64,000 bases of DNA from Paenibacillus sp. HGH0039 (GTDB taxonomy: Bacteria > Bacillota > Bacilli > Paenibacillales > NBRC-103111), in NCBI RefSeq assembly GCF_000411255.1, contig NZ_KE150412.1, positions 2,280,310 through 2,344,309 of the forward strand, read 5' to 3'. The position numbers and the translations under genes were made by a program. The first letter of the stretch is position 1, and every line of letters begins with the position of its first letter. Of the stretch, positions 52,285 to 61,821 are shown piece after piece. The notes under the pieces are model-generated. The model searched no databases, was not told the origin of the DNA, and saw only the letters and a program-made list of their open reading frames with translations.

Positions 52285-53563
52285 TTTGCCCATTTTCTTT
52301 AGCATGGTAGTTGTAATGGCCGTCCAAATTAATTTTTTCTTCAACTCGGTTTTCGATAAAACCACGCACAAACGCAACCGTATCATTTACTTTCTTATCT
52401 TCGGGCTGCTCGATTACCTGTACCTCGTTACTTCCTTATCGCCTGCGTTATCTTCGATTGTATCCTTGCTTCTCATATTTACTATTGCGCACTCTTATCA
52501 AGTGGAATTTAGAATGAAAATCATTTTTTCCCTGCTTTACGGCGTTTTGATGTCTATCTCTAATACGATCTCCCTTTATATTTTATATACGCTGGATAAC
52601 GTTGAATTTGACACCCTTGACCTTGTAACTCAGCCCGCCGCTCAAATTCCCTACACGAAGCTTATTTTCCTCAGCTGCATGATCATGTTCGTCGTCATTC
52701 AGATTATACGACTCATTGCCAAACGCAGAAGCTTCTCTTTGCCTTATCGATACTACGTCCTATTCTTGGTAATTCCGCTCCTAAGTTTCTATCACCTGAA
52801 TATTCTAACGTATAAGAGCTTCTATTCTTTCCTTTCCGCCATCGGCTTTCTTTTCTTAAACGTGATGATTATCTATATTTTTGATACGATTATGGATAAA
52901 TTTCAATTCATGCATGAGAACGCTCAGCTCCAGCAGCAGATGGACTATCAGGATGCGAATTACGAGAAAGTCGTTCACAGCTTCAAATCCATCAAAAGAA
53001 TCATTCACGATACGAACCAACAGTTCTTATATATCGAAGAGTGTATTAAGCGAAATGAGCCGGCGGCGGCAGTGGAACATATTAAAACGACCCTAAACAA
53101 AGTCGAAGGAGCCTATCAAAGGGTGAATACGGGAAATCTGGTTATTGACGCCCTTGTCACCAATGCACTTGATATCGGGCAAGCCAATGGGATAAGAATC
53201 GATACCAAGCTTAACCTGCGCTCACAAGAAATCCCGATTGACCGTTACGACTTATGTGTGGTTATGGGAAATATGCTGGATAACGCAATTGAAGCTTCCA
53301 AACATATCAAGATCGCGGAAGACAGGTACATTCTTATCAAAATACATGCGACCGAGTCTGCCCTTCTCATTCACATCTTGAACCATATGGAGAAGGAAGA
53401 CGCCCGCTTGCACAGCCAGAAACCAAACCCCGAATTTCATGGGATCGGATTAACCAATATCGCCAGAATTTGTGACAAGTACGGCGGTCATATGACACTT
53501 GAAACGAAACATAAACAGTTTAATAATATGGTTCTCCTCCCCTTCTTAACGAACAATCCCTAG
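52265..53563 (+). CDS. AgrC/NatK-like sensor kinase (GHKL type)
   Basis: A 432-residue membrane kinase with about six N-terminal membrane segments (to about 205), then a coiled coil (211-235), the dimerisation helix with His248 in KRIIHDTNQQF, and the GHKL ATPase domain with MGNMLDNAIEA and GIGLTNIARICDKYGG. AgrC relatives sense peptides; the input here is unknown. The AgrB and AgrD genes typical of agr loci are not recognisable nearby. Confidence 0.9.
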   Translation: MAMIQTNLPIFFSMVVVMAVQINFFFNSVFDKTTHKRNRIIYFLIFGLLDYLYLVTSLSPALSSIVSLLLIFTIAHSYQVEFRMKIIFSLLYGVLMSISNTISLYILYTLDNVEFDTLDLVTQPAAQIPYTKLIFLSCMIMFVVIQIIRLIAKRRSFSLPYRYYVLFLVIPLLSFYHLNILTYKSFYSFLSAIGFLFLNVMIIYIFDTIMDKFQFMHENAQLQQQMDYQDANYEKVVHSFKSIKRIIHDTNQQFLYIEECIKRNEPAAAVEHIKTTLNKVEGAYQRVNTGNLVIDALVTNALDIGQANGIRIDTKLNLRSQEIPIDRYDLCVVMGNMLDNAIEASKHIKIAEDRYILIKIHATESALLIHILNHMEKEDARLHSQKPNPEFHGIGLTNIARICDKYGGHMTLETKHKQFNNMVLLPFLTNNP

Positions 53564-53592
53564 ACAATATGTTGTTTAGGGATTGTTTTTTT
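53552..53592 (+). terminator. Terminator after the kinase gene
   Basis: A 16-bp stem (53552-53567 with 53572-53587, one G-T pair) includes the kinase stop codon and ends in T7. Confidence 0.93.
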
Positions 53593-53685
53593 CGTTTCAG
53601 GGCGTTTTTTTATCCATCTATCATTTTCCATATATGATTAATTCAGCAAGTAAATTTCAAACTGAACCGCAAGGAGGAAGTATTC

Positions 53686-55740
53686 ATGAAGAAAATGGTT
53701 TCCGTATTGATGACCACCATGCTTTTAACGGTACCGGTCACCTCTGCATTTGCTCAAACGACTCAGGATCCTGTTAAGGAAAAGGCAAAGGTACTGGCTT
53801 CGAAAATTGTTTCCGACTATGGGGCAAGCGGGATACAGTATGCGATCAGGGATCACGGATCCGTTGTTCTATCCGGCGGCGCAGGCTTAAAAGACAAAGC
53901 TGCCAACAACCCGGTAACGAAGGACACGATGTTCGGAATAGGTTCCGTAAGTAAAGTGTATATAACGGCTGCAGCGATGAAGCTCGCGGATACCAATCAG
54001 ATTGAACTCGATAAACCGCTGACCACGTATTTGAAAGACTTTAAGATGGCTGATGAACGGTACAAGAAAATTACACCGCGCATGTTGATGAATCATTCTT
54101 CGGGACTTTACGGCAGTCACTATGAGAATGGCTTTTTGTTCGATGACAATGATACGAAAGCTCATGATGAATTATTGACCAAATTGCGATCCGAACACTT
54201 AAAGGCAGACCCTGGTGAGTTTTCGGTCTATTGCAACGATGGGTTTCAGCTGCTTGAAATCTTGGTTGAACGAGTAACCGGGTTAAGCTACAGCGAATTC
54301 CTGAATAAGCATTTTAGCAAGCCTCTTGATTTGAACTCTACCAAAACACCGCGCGATACATTTGATAGAAACAAGCTTGCAAAAACGTATGCTCCCGAGA
54401 ACGATCAGGCTTTGCCTGTAGAAAATGTCAATCTTATCGGGACGGGAGGCATTTACTCTACGGCTGAAGAACTAAGCAAGTTCGGCGATGTCCTGATCGG
54501 GAACCGAACGGATATTTTATCCGAGAAGTCGGCCAAGGCCGTGCAAAGTCACGAGTATCGGAAGGGACTGTGGGTTCCGGAAGAAACCAACACCATTAAT
54601 TACGGCCTCGGTTGGGACGCCGTCAAGTTAGCCCCGTTCGATGATTACGGGATCACGGCGTTATCCAAAGGCGGGGATACGCAAATGTATCATGCAAATC
54701 TGACCACCCTGCCTGAACATGATATTTCTGTAGCGGTGCTTTCATCAGGAGGGTCCTCTACTTTCAATAGTATTATGAGCTCGAATATTTTACTGGAATA
54801 TTTAAAAACCAAAGGCATCATTAAAGAGATTTTGCCTGCAAAAACTTTCCAACCGGCCGTAAAAGTGGATATGCCGTCGGAGCTGCGGGCTTACTCCGGA
54901 TTGTACGGTTCCACGGGTAAAACGGTAAATCTGGAGTTCAAGAACGGAGAGGTTGATTTCCCCGCTCTGTTCGGTGGATTGGTACCGGCTCAAAAATATG
55001 TCTATACGGGCAACCGACAATTCAAAAATAGAGATGGAAATTTAACCCTTAGCTTTGACCAAGCGAAAAATGGAAACACCTATTTAAAACTTAACGCTTA
55101 TTTGAATCTTCCGGGATTAGGTCAAACGGTTATGGTCACCTATGAATATCAAAAACTGGATGCCAACCCTCTGGACCAAACAACTAAAAAGGCATGGGAA
55201 CAAAGAAACGGAAAGAAATACTACGCCTTGGATGAAAAAATAACTTCCGTCGGTTATGGGAACCAAGCGCTTTTAGCCAGAGAAATAACCGTTAATGCCG
55301 ATTACGGATACGCCTCCGGCACTAAAATTGTGAACCCGAATAAAGCCGTCAATGTAACGGCTGTTCCGGTCATAAACGGCAGAGACTCTTTTGACTTGAA
55401 TTTTTATAAAAAGAATCATACAGAGTATTTAACAATCGATGGACAATCGTATATCCATGAAGATGGTATTCAGCCCTTCTCCCAAGGAAGCTCCGCAATT
55501 CGCAGCATACCATCCAACGGTCAGGCCGTATGGTACAAGATTGATAAGAAATCAGCCGGACGGACGTTAACCGTTAAGGCTCCGGCAAGCGGAGGATTCG
55601 CCGTTTATGACGCGAAAGGAAAGCTTGTGAACTTCTCAAAAATAAGCAAAAATTATTCGGCCCTGCTGCCTGAGGGCGGGCTAATCGTTTTCGGCGGTCA
55701 TGCAGGCGACGTATTCAAAATTGATTGGAAGAATAAATAA
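53686..55740 (+). CDS. Secreted serine beta-lactamase-family hydrolase
   Basis: A 684-residue exported protein with signal peptide (cleavage near SAFA-QT). The class C/penicillin-binding fold shows SxxK as GSVSK (Ser87, Lys90), YxN as YCN (Tyr182-Asn184) and KGGDTQMY as third motif. The last ~270 residues are beta-rich, with two Ig-like pieces. Members act as esterases, peptidases or beta-lactamases; sequence does not decide. AAGGAGG precedes the ATG. The AgrA/AgrC pair upstream is separated by a terminator and could control it. Confidence 0.87.
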   Translation: MKKMVSVLMTTMLLTVPVTSAFAQTTQDPVKEKAKVLASKIVSDYGASGIQYAIRDHGSVVLSGGAGLKDKAANNPVTKDTMFGIGSVSKVYITAAAMKLADTNQIELDKPLTTYLKDFKMADERYKKITPRMLMNHSSGLYGSHYENGFLFDDNDTKAHDELLTKLRSEHLKADPGEFSVYCNDGFQLLEILVERVTGLSYSEFLNKHFSKPLDLNSTKTPRDTFDRNKLAKTYAPENDQALPVENVNLIGTGGIYSTAEELSKFGDVLIGNRTDILSEKSAKAVQSHEYRKGLWVPEETNTINYGLGWDAVKLAPFDDYGITALSKGGDTQMYHANLTTLPEHDISVAVLSSGGSSTFNSIMSSNILLEYLKTKGIIKEILPAKTFQPAVKVDMPSELRAYSGLYGSTGKTVNLEFKNGEVDFPALFGGLVPAQKYVYTGNRQFKNRDGNLTLSFDQAKNGNTYLKLNAYLNLPGLGQTVMVTYEYQKLDANPLDQTTKKAWEQRNGKKYYALDEKITSVGYGNQALLAREITVNADYGYASGTKIVNPNKAVNVTAVPVINGRDSFDLNFYKKNHTEYLTIDGQSYIHEDGIQPFSQGSSAIRSIPSNGQAVWYKIDKKSAGRTLTVKAPASGGFAVYDAKGKLVNFSKISKNYSALLPEGGLIVFGGHAGDVFKIDWKNK

Positions 55741-55752
55741 AACGAAATAGCA

Positions 55753-55792
55753 AAGAAACCAGGCAGCGGTCCGCTGCCTGGTTTCTTCGTTT
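55753..55792. terminator. Bidirectional terminator
   Basis: AAGAAACCAGGCAGC (55753-55767) pairs with GCTGCCTGGTTTCTT (55773-55787), between the convergent hydrolase and TraB/GumN genes. Confidence 0.9.
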
Positions 55793-55827
55793 CTTTTCAA
55801 TGGATAGATCTCTACGGTTCTTGAACA

Positions 55828-57216
55828 TTATTTAACCGGCTGAACGTCATAACCTTTCGCTTTCAGCTGGTCGATGACCATATCTTTCACCACATAATGC
55901 GCAGAGCCGACGACCACGAAAGAAGTGCTTTCCCCGTCCTGCTCCAGAAGATCCGCAATCTTCTTGGCCATGTTTTTGTCGCGCTCGCCGATCAGTTTCT
56001 TGTTCAGCTCGCCTTCCATCAAGCCGCCCCGGACAAGTCCGTCCACAACGCCTTTCGCATCGCCCTTACTCCAATCCAGTTGAAGCTGTTTGAAGGAGTC
56101 GGCCCCTTCCTTGCCTCCGTCCGCAAGCAGAGTATCCAGCAGGCTGTTCAGATCCTTCTCCTGGGCTTCGGGAGTCAAAGAGTTAAACACGTCCGCTTGC
56201 AGCTTGATTCCTTCCAGTTCATGGACCGGTTTACCCGTCAGCAGCGCTTTAGTGAGAAAATAGTGATCAATTCCGGACGCCGATGCCGCTGTAATTTGTT
56301 CGGGCCGGTCGAACAGGGATAGCATGGATAAGTTGCTGGAGACGGCAAAGGGCTTATACTCGTCGAACGCCTGCTCCGGAAGCTCCATTTTTCCAAGTAC
56401 TTTTTGCATCTTCTCGTACGTTTCTTTCGACACATGATCCTGGATCTTCGTGCCGTCGTCATACACCATCAGATTGGCGAAATAGCTCATATCCCCGGAT
56501 AAAGTATCGGCTTCCACCCACAGATCATCCGAAGCTTCGAAGGCTTCCCTTATGTTTTTCTGGAGCGGATACATCTCGGGAATTCCCAGGTGGACCGACC
56601 CAAGCAGGTACAGGGTGTTATTGTTATGCTTCACCTTCCAGAATACGCCTTTCGCTCCTTGCCCTGCCGTATCGTAACTGAATTCCACCAATCTCGAGGC
56701 GAGTACGGCGGCCTGTTCGGCCGTACAAGGCTGATCGAGCTCCAGTCCTTCGCTTGATCCCTGTACGATACCTTTCTGCTGAAGATATTCGATCGGTGAA
56801 GAAGATCCGATCCCGAAAGCGACCGGCAGCTCGTAGCGGGCCAGTAACCCGTGCATGGCACGCATAACCGTGTCTCTGGTGATCCCTTTATTTTCCGATG
56901 CCGGCAGAGGGAGATCTTTTTTACTGAAACCGAGCTGATCGAGTTTGGCCGCCGTGCTTTCGATTAACGATTTAAACTTTACAGCGTCAATCGCTTGTTG
57001 AAACTTGCCGTCATAGTACCAGCCCGTCGGGTAGATTCCGTATTTCTCTCCCTCGTTAAGAGTAGAGAGGGACCACGTGCTGATAGATGGGGTTGGAGCG
57101 GGAGCTTGCTCTGCCCTTACGGTTAAGTTTGTTCCCCCGAGCAGAATCGTAACCCCTAATACGCCGGCTACCGTCTTGCGGCTCCACTTGCTCCATAGAT
57201 GACTTTTCATGTTCAA
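55828..57216 (-). CDS. TraB/GumN-family protein, exported
   Basis: A 462-residue protein with a signal peptide (about 1-37, LGGTNLTVRA-EQ). An SLH-like segment of about 100 residues (ITRDTVMRAMHGLLAR and CTAEQAAVLASRLVEF) precedes the TraB/GumN domain (about 185-460): YLLGSVHLG and VVGSAHYVVKDM, the GxxH motifs of this metalloprotease-like (Tiki) family. The SLH-like front would hold it on the wall. Start TTG at 57216 or ATG 57210; AGGAGG fits both. Confidence 0.82.
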   Translation of the reverse strand: MNMKSHLWSKWSRKTVAGVLGVTILLGGTNLTVRAEQAPAPTPSISTWSLSTLNEGEKYGIYPTGWYYDGKFQQAIDAVKFKSLIESTAAKLDQLGFSKKDLPLPASENKGITRDTVMRAMHGLLARYELPVAFGIGSSSPIEYLQQKGIVQGSSEGLELDQPCTAEQAAVLASRLVEFSYDTAGQGAKGVFWKVKHNNNTLYLLGSVHLGIPEMYPLQKNIREAFEASDDLWVEADTLSGDMSYFANLMVYDDGTKIQDHVSKETYEKMQKVLGKMELPEQAFDEYKPFAVSSNLSMLSLFDRPEQITAASASGIDHYFLTKALLTGKPVHELEGIKLQADVFNSLTPEAQEKDLNSLLDTLLADGGKEGADSFKQLQLDWSKGDAKGVVDGLVRGGLMEGELNKKLIGERDKNMAKKIADLLEQDGESTSFVVVGSAHYVVKDMVIDQLKAKGYDVQPVK

Positions 57217-57309
57217 ACCTGCCTCCTAAACATAGATGAGAAGAATAGCTTTAAATCGGGTGTTAACCCGTTACTACTACCTACGGAAACGACGATGTGC
57301 GGATGCGCC

Positions 57310-58626
57310 TTACGCCTGAAAAGCCTTCATCGCTTTCCGCAGTTCCTTCCACGACGGGCGTTTGCCGTACATCAGCACGCCGGTACGGTAAATTTTCGCC
57401 GACAGCCAGCCCAGCACGAAGATCGAACCGAGCATGATCGCGATTGAGATCGTGATTTCCCACCAAGCCGGACTTCCGAGACCGATACGCAGGAACATAA
57501 TGAGCGGCGAGAAGAACGGCACATACGACATCGCGATGACGAACGGAGCCTCGGGATTCTGCAGCCCGAACATAGCCGTCATAAAGGCGATGATGATAAG
57601 CAGCGTGACCGGCATAACGGCCTGCTGCACTTCCTCGCTGCGGCTGACAAGCGAACCGATTGCCGCGAAAATAGTCGCGTAAATAAAGAACCCGCCCAGG
57701 TAAAATAGAAGGAAGTAGCCGAGCAAACCATAAGGGATGAGGGACAAATCCAGATCCATCGACTGCAGCGCCGCCCCGTTCCAAGGAAGAGTCAGGTTCA
57801 CGGCTACCACTATGCCGAACACCACGTTTTGCAGCAGTCCCATCAGACAGATGCCGATGATTTTGCCGAACATCTGCTTAAGCGGAGAACCGCTGGAGAT
57901 CAGAATCTCCATCACACGCGAGCTTTTTTCCGCGGTGATTTCGGTGGAAACCATGCTTCCGTAGCCGATTACGCTCATGTAAAGCAGGAACAGCAAGGCA
58001 TAGACCAAGATAAAAGCAATTCCCAGCTCTTCCTTGGATTTAGCCGGCGTTTCCGCTTCCTTCAAGGCTACCGTTTCCGTCGTCAGCTTGACGGGCTCCT
58101 GGATCTTCGCCAGCACGGCAGGCTCTATGCCTGCTTGAGCAATCGCGCTGTTCGTCTTGATCGTCTGGAGAGCCGTTTTCAGAAGGCCGGCCGTCTCATC
58201 GGTGCCCGGATTCATCGAGAACCCGCTTGCGCCCGTTTGGTAGAGAAGCTGCGGGAACTCCCCCGCGCCTGCCGGTTTAGCGGTCAGGACACCTTTTACA
58301 TCCTCGTTTTTGAGTTTTTCACGGATCAGTGCGGCATCCGCCTCCGCACCGCCCTTACTTTCCAGCGGTACAATTTCAACGGCACTAGTGCCTGTCTTGG
58401 CAGCGGCAAAATAATCCGTCAGCTTCTGCTGAATATCGGTGCCATTAGCCATCACCCCGATTTTGACGGCTTCCTTGCCGTCTTCTTTGGAAAATTGCTG
58501 GATGATAGCCGGGAGATTCACGACGGCCGAGATCAGCAGTACGAAAATAAGCGTCGTGATTTTGAACGACTTCGTTTTTAACCGGTTCAAGAGGGTAAAC
58601 CGGATCACGGTCAGCATGCTATTCAT
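57310..58626 (-). CDS. ABC-2 exporter permease (NatB-like)
   Basis: A 438-residue permease. One membrane segment at the N-terminus (about 22-42) is followed by a large extracytoplasmic loop (about 45-205) and five more segments. SSRVMEILISSGSPLKQMFG is the conserved cytoplasmic motif of NatB/YhaP proteins. It overlaps the ATPase stop by 8 nt. NatAB pumps export Na+ or antibiotics; the cargo is not known here. Confidence 0.88.
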   Translation of the reverse strand: MNSMLTVIRFTLLNRLKTKSFKITTLIFVLLISAVVNLPAIIQQFSKEDGKEAVKIGVMANGTDIQQKLTDYFAAAKTGTSAVEIVPLESKGGAEADAALIREKLKNEDVKGVLTAKPAGAGEFPQLLYQTGASGFSMNPGTDETAGLLKTALQTIKTNSAIAQAGIEPAVLAKIQEPVKLTTETVALKEAETPAKSKEELGIAFILVYALLFLLYMSVIGYGSMVSTEITAEKSSRVMEILISSGSPLKQMFGKIIGICLMGLLQNVVFGIVVAVNLTLPWNGAALQSMDLDLSLIPYGLLGYFLLFYLGGFFIYATIFAAIGSLVSRSEEVQQAVMPVTLLIIIAFMTAMFGLQNPEAPFVIAMSYVPFFSPLIMFLRIGLGSPAWWEITISIAIMLGSIFVLGWLSAKIYRTGVLMYGKRPSWKELRKAMKAFQA

Positions 58627-59521
58627 GAGACGATCCCACCTTTGCGATAAAGATTTCGTTCAACGTCGGCTCCATGAGCTGATAGCGGTAAATATCCGTC
58701 GCTGCGGCCGCGTGGGCCAAAATACGCTGTGCGGCGCCGGCTTCCCGGATACGGATCTCGTAGCCGTTCAGATGCTTTTCCACGGAAGTGACTCCTTCGA
58801 TCGTCTCCAATCCGGGGACCGCCTCCTTCGTTTCCAGAAGAACGCGCTCTTTCGGGAACGACTGCTTGATCTCGCGCAGGTTGCCCTGCAACACCGTGTT
58901 GGATTTATGCAGGATGCAAATATTTTCGCAAAGCTCTTCGACATGATCCATCCTGTGGCTGGAAAACAGAATCGCTTTTCCCTTGTCCCGAAGCTCTTTG
59001 ACCGTTCCTTTCAGAAGCTCGACGTTAACCGGGTCCAGGCCGCTGAACGTTTCGTCCATGATAATGATCGACGGGTCGTGCAGAACGGACGCGATAAACT
59101 GGATTTTCTGCTGATTTCCTTTGGATAGCTCCTCTACCCGTTTATCGTAGTATTCGGGCACTTCGAACTTGGCCAGCCACTCCTTCAGCGTCCGGTCCGC
59201 CTGCTTCCGCTTAATGCCCCGGAGTTCCGCCAGGTAAATGAGCTGCTCCGATACTTTGTATTTCGGGTACAGTCCCCGTTCCTCGGGAAGATACCCCATC
59301 AATCTGCGCAGCTCGTCGCCGTACCCCTTGCCGTTCCAGCGAATGGTTCCTCCATCGGGATAAATAAGTCCGAGCGACATACGCATCGTCGTCGTTTTTC
59401 CCGCGCCGTTTCCTCCGAGCAAGCCGTAAATCTCTCCCGGCTTCACTTGCAGGGAAATTCCGTTGACGGCCGTTTTCTCTCCATATTGTTTCGTAACTTG
59501 TTCCAGTTCCAGCGGCAACAT
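58619..59521 (-). CDS. ABC ATPase (NatA-like)
   Basis: A 300-residue ATPase. Walker A is GGNGAGKTTT, the signature is LSKGNQQKIQ, Walker B is IIIMDETFSGLD, and LFSSHRMDHVEE is the H-loop. The C-terminal 80-residue extension is shared with YhaQ/NatA. It works with the permease at 57310. It starts 39 nt after the upstream ATPase stop, likely in the same operon. Confidence 0.92.
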   Translation of the reverse strand: MLPLELEQVTKQYGEKTAVNGISLQVKPGEIYGLLGGNGAGKTTTMRMSLGLIYPDGGTIRWNGKGYGDELRRLMGYLPEERGLYPKYKVSEQLIYLAELRGIKRKQADRTLKEWLAKFEVPEYYDKRVEELSKGNQQKIQFIASVLHDPSIIIMDETFSGLDPVNVELLKGTVKELRDKGKAILFSSHRMDHVEELCENICILHKSNTVLQGNLREIKQSFPKERVLLETKEAVPGLETIEGVTSVEKHLNGYEIRIREAGAAQRILAHAAAATDIYRYQLMEPTLNEIFIAKVGSSHE

Positions 59522-59560
59522 AGTGATTGCTCCCTTCTCGATTGAATGGTTGATTTTTCT

Positions 59561-60505
59561 CTATCTCTCTTTGTTTTCTGCCTTTTTCGCTATCTTCTCC
59601 TGAGTCAAAAGCTCCAAAATATCTTCAAGTTCCATAGCGGTTGTCCGCACCGGTAAGTTACCCTGCGAAGCGAGCGCCGCTTCCGTTTCACTGGAGGACC
59701 GGGATATAATCGGGATCAGCCCTCCGTGCTCTCCTGTACCCATGGACACTACACCGGGCAGGGGACCTGAAGCCGGCTGCGGCGTTTCGCGGACCCATAT
59801 GCGCTTCCAGTCATCCAGCAGTTGATCCTTCTCATAGACACCGATGAGGCGGCCCCGGTTGATATACACGATGTAGTCCGCAAGCCGCCGGACTTCCTCC
59901 ATCACATGGGTAGAGAAGAAAATACTCCGGCCTTCCCGTTCCATAAACTTCACTAGATGTTCTATCATCCGCTTGGTGGCAAAAGGGTCCAGACCGGACG
60001 TCGCTTCGTCCAGCAGCAGCAGTTCAGGCTCGTGAGCGGCTGCCAGAATGTAGCTCAGCTTGCGCTTCATTCCCTTGGACAGCGTCTTCAGTTTTAGCTT
60101 GCCGCTAAGTTCAAACTCTTCCATCATGCCGCGGTAGAGCGTTTCGTTCCACGTCGGATACCAGCGGCATACGAAATCGTGGAGCTCTCCGATCGTCGTG
60201 CAGCCGAGCTCTTCCCAGCTCGACTCTTCGGGCACATAACCGATACGTCTCTTGATGTCGGTTTCGGTATCGTCCTCTCCGTACAGCCTGCCGAGCAGCT
60301 CCACCTTACCGCTGTCCGCTTTGGTCAAATTCATGAGCATGCGGAAAATCGTGCTTTTGCCGGAGCCGTTTTGTCCGACCAGAGCCACCACTGTTCCGGT
60401 TTCCACCTCCAGTTCGAGCGGCCCGAGGCGCATATCGCCCAGCATCTTGTCCACCCCGGACAGCCGGATCGCACAATCTCCGTAACGCCCAGCCTCCCTA
60501 TTCAT
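59561..60505 (-). CDS. ABC ATPase (Ytr-like module 2)
   Basis: A 314-residue ATPase. Walker A is GQNGSGKST, the signature is LSKGMKRKLS, Walker B is LLLLDEATSGLD, and FFSTHVMEEV is the H-loop. It overlaps the GntR gene by 8 nt. The last 60 residues are a low-complexity Ser/Gly/Ala tail. The permease gene two upstream is its partner. Confidence 0.9.
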   Translation of the reverse strand: MNREAGRYGDCAIRLSGVDKMLGDMRLGPLELEVETGTVVALVGQNGSGKSTIFRMLMNLTKADSGKVELLGRLYGEDDTETDIKRRIGYVPEESSWEELGCTTIGELHDFVCRWYPTWNETLYRGMMEEFELSGKLKLKTLSKGMKRKLSYILAAAHEPELLLLDEATSGLDPFATKRMIEHLVKFMEREGRSIFFSTHVMEEVRRLADYIVYINRGRLIGVYEKDQLLDDWKRIWVRETPQPASGPLPGVVSMGTGEHGGLIPIISRSSSETEAALASQGNLPVRTTAMELEDILELLTQEKIAKKAENKER

Positions 60506-61022
60506 TTCCGCTCCCCCCTTCTTCCGGTTCGACGGCAGCTTTGGCCAAACCAGGGACTTCCGTATTCGTCGATCCTATATTTTGCGGATTATTCGTGCCC
60601 GGCTGACGATTCTCAGGTGTTCCCTGTCCCTCGTTCGTAATTTCCAGCAAAGCCTCTTCAAACAACTGCTTGAGTTCCTCAATGGTACAGCCGACACGCA
60701 GTCCGCTGCGCAGAGCATCTTTCATCGCTTCCACCACCGCTTCCTTCCGGTATTGCTCTCGAGTCACTGTGCCCACCTTGGCGACAAAAGTGCCGGTTCC
60801 CTGACGGGTCCTCAGAATACCTTCGTTCTCCAGATCCTGATATACACGCCGGATCGTGATAACGCTGCATGACAAATCTTTCGCAAACTCGCGGATGGAT
60901 GGCAGCAGCGTACCTTCTGGCAAATGCCCGCTGAGGATCAGCTCTTTGAGCTGAACTTGAATCTGATGATATAACGGCTCCGGATTATCCGGTGAAATTT
61001 GGATCGGAATATGCAACTGCAT
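60498..61022 (-). CDS. GntR-family regulator, YtrA type (module 2)
   Basis: A 174-residue regulator: wHTH (about 20-80, LLPSIREFAKDLSCSVITIR and GTGTFVAK), a helical dimerisation part, and a disordered Asn/Gly/Pro/Glu-rich tail of about 50 residues that the first Ytr-like regulator lacks. Start is ATG 61022 (GTG 61025 is one codon longer). Confidence 0.9.
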   Translation of the reverse strand: MQLHIPIQISPDNPEPLYHQIQVQLKELILSGHLPEGTLLPSIREFAKDLSCSVITIRRVYQDLENEGILRTRQGTGTFVAKVGTVTREQYRKEAVVEAMKDALRSGLRVGCTIEELKQLFEEALLEITNEGQGTPENRQPGTNNPQNIGSTNTEVPGLAKAAVEPEEGGSGNE

Positions 61023-61067
61023 CACCTGCTTTCAAACTTTCGTCATTTTAGGCAAAAGGTACGTCAC

Positions 61068-61805
61068 TCATGATGCAAACAAATCCCGGTGTCCGATCTT
61101 TCTCCCGAGGATCTTCCACGAGATCCCCAACGCAGTCGCACCGATTATGACCGAACAAGCCGGCACAATCACCCCGTATCGTTCAACACTGCTTATCACA
61201 AGAGGCCATACCATGTAATTCCCGGTCCACCATAGCAGAATGGAAAAGATCAGAGTGGCCAAGAGCATCAGCAGACTGAAACGGAAGAAGACTTTTCCGC
61301 GCATCGACAATTCTCCATACAGGTAAAATGAACCGACGGCCAGCACCGCTCCCCACCAGAAGAAGATCATGCCGAGCCACGTCCCCCATCCTACCGGATC
61401 AACCCATTGTAAGGACATCATCACGCGGATTCCCACATGCAGAAGCAGGATAAAAAAACTTGAGTACAGGATGTAAACCAAAAACCGGCTCGTCACGATT
61501 TCCTTGTTTGTGACAGGCAGCATTTTCAACTGCAGAATTCGCTTCGTATAAGCATCGTTTTTCCAATAATTCATATTTCTTGTATCAATCGGGTACCCAA
61601 CCACTTGAATGATCGATAGAACAAACAAGTTAAACACCACGGTCAAAAACCCGTTCACTTCGCCATGCATCGAAATTTCCGGCTTCATGAAAACAAACAG
61701 CACAAACATGGCATTCAAATAATAAAGCAGGCTCCAGATATATCCATAACGGACCATCTTAAGATCTTGTTTAGCTAGCCACCATACATTGCTCCAGACG
61801 CTCAT
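61068..61805 (-). CDS. ABC-type membrane protein (Ytr-like module 2)
   Basis: A 245-residue protein with about six membrane segments. The cytoplasmic loop TKRILQLKMLPVTNKEIVTS corresponds in position to the loop of the module-1 permease. GAGGTG lies 7 nt before the ATG. It begins an operon of permease, GntR, ATPase, NatA and NatB. Confidence 0.72.
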   Translation of the reverse strand: MSVWSNVWWLAKQDLKMVRYGYIWSLLYYLNAMFVLFVFMKPEISMHGEVNGFLTVVFNLFVLSIIQVVGYPIDTRNMNYWKNDAYTKRILQLKMLPVTNKEIVTSRFLVYILYSSFFILLLHVGIRVMMSLQWVDPVGWGTWLGMIFFWWGAVLAVGSFYLYGELSMRGKVFFRFSLLMLLATLIFSILLWWTGNYMVWPLVISSVERYGVIVPACSVIIGATALGISWKILGRKIGHRDLFAS

Positions 61806-61821
61806 GCGAACACCTCACCGT

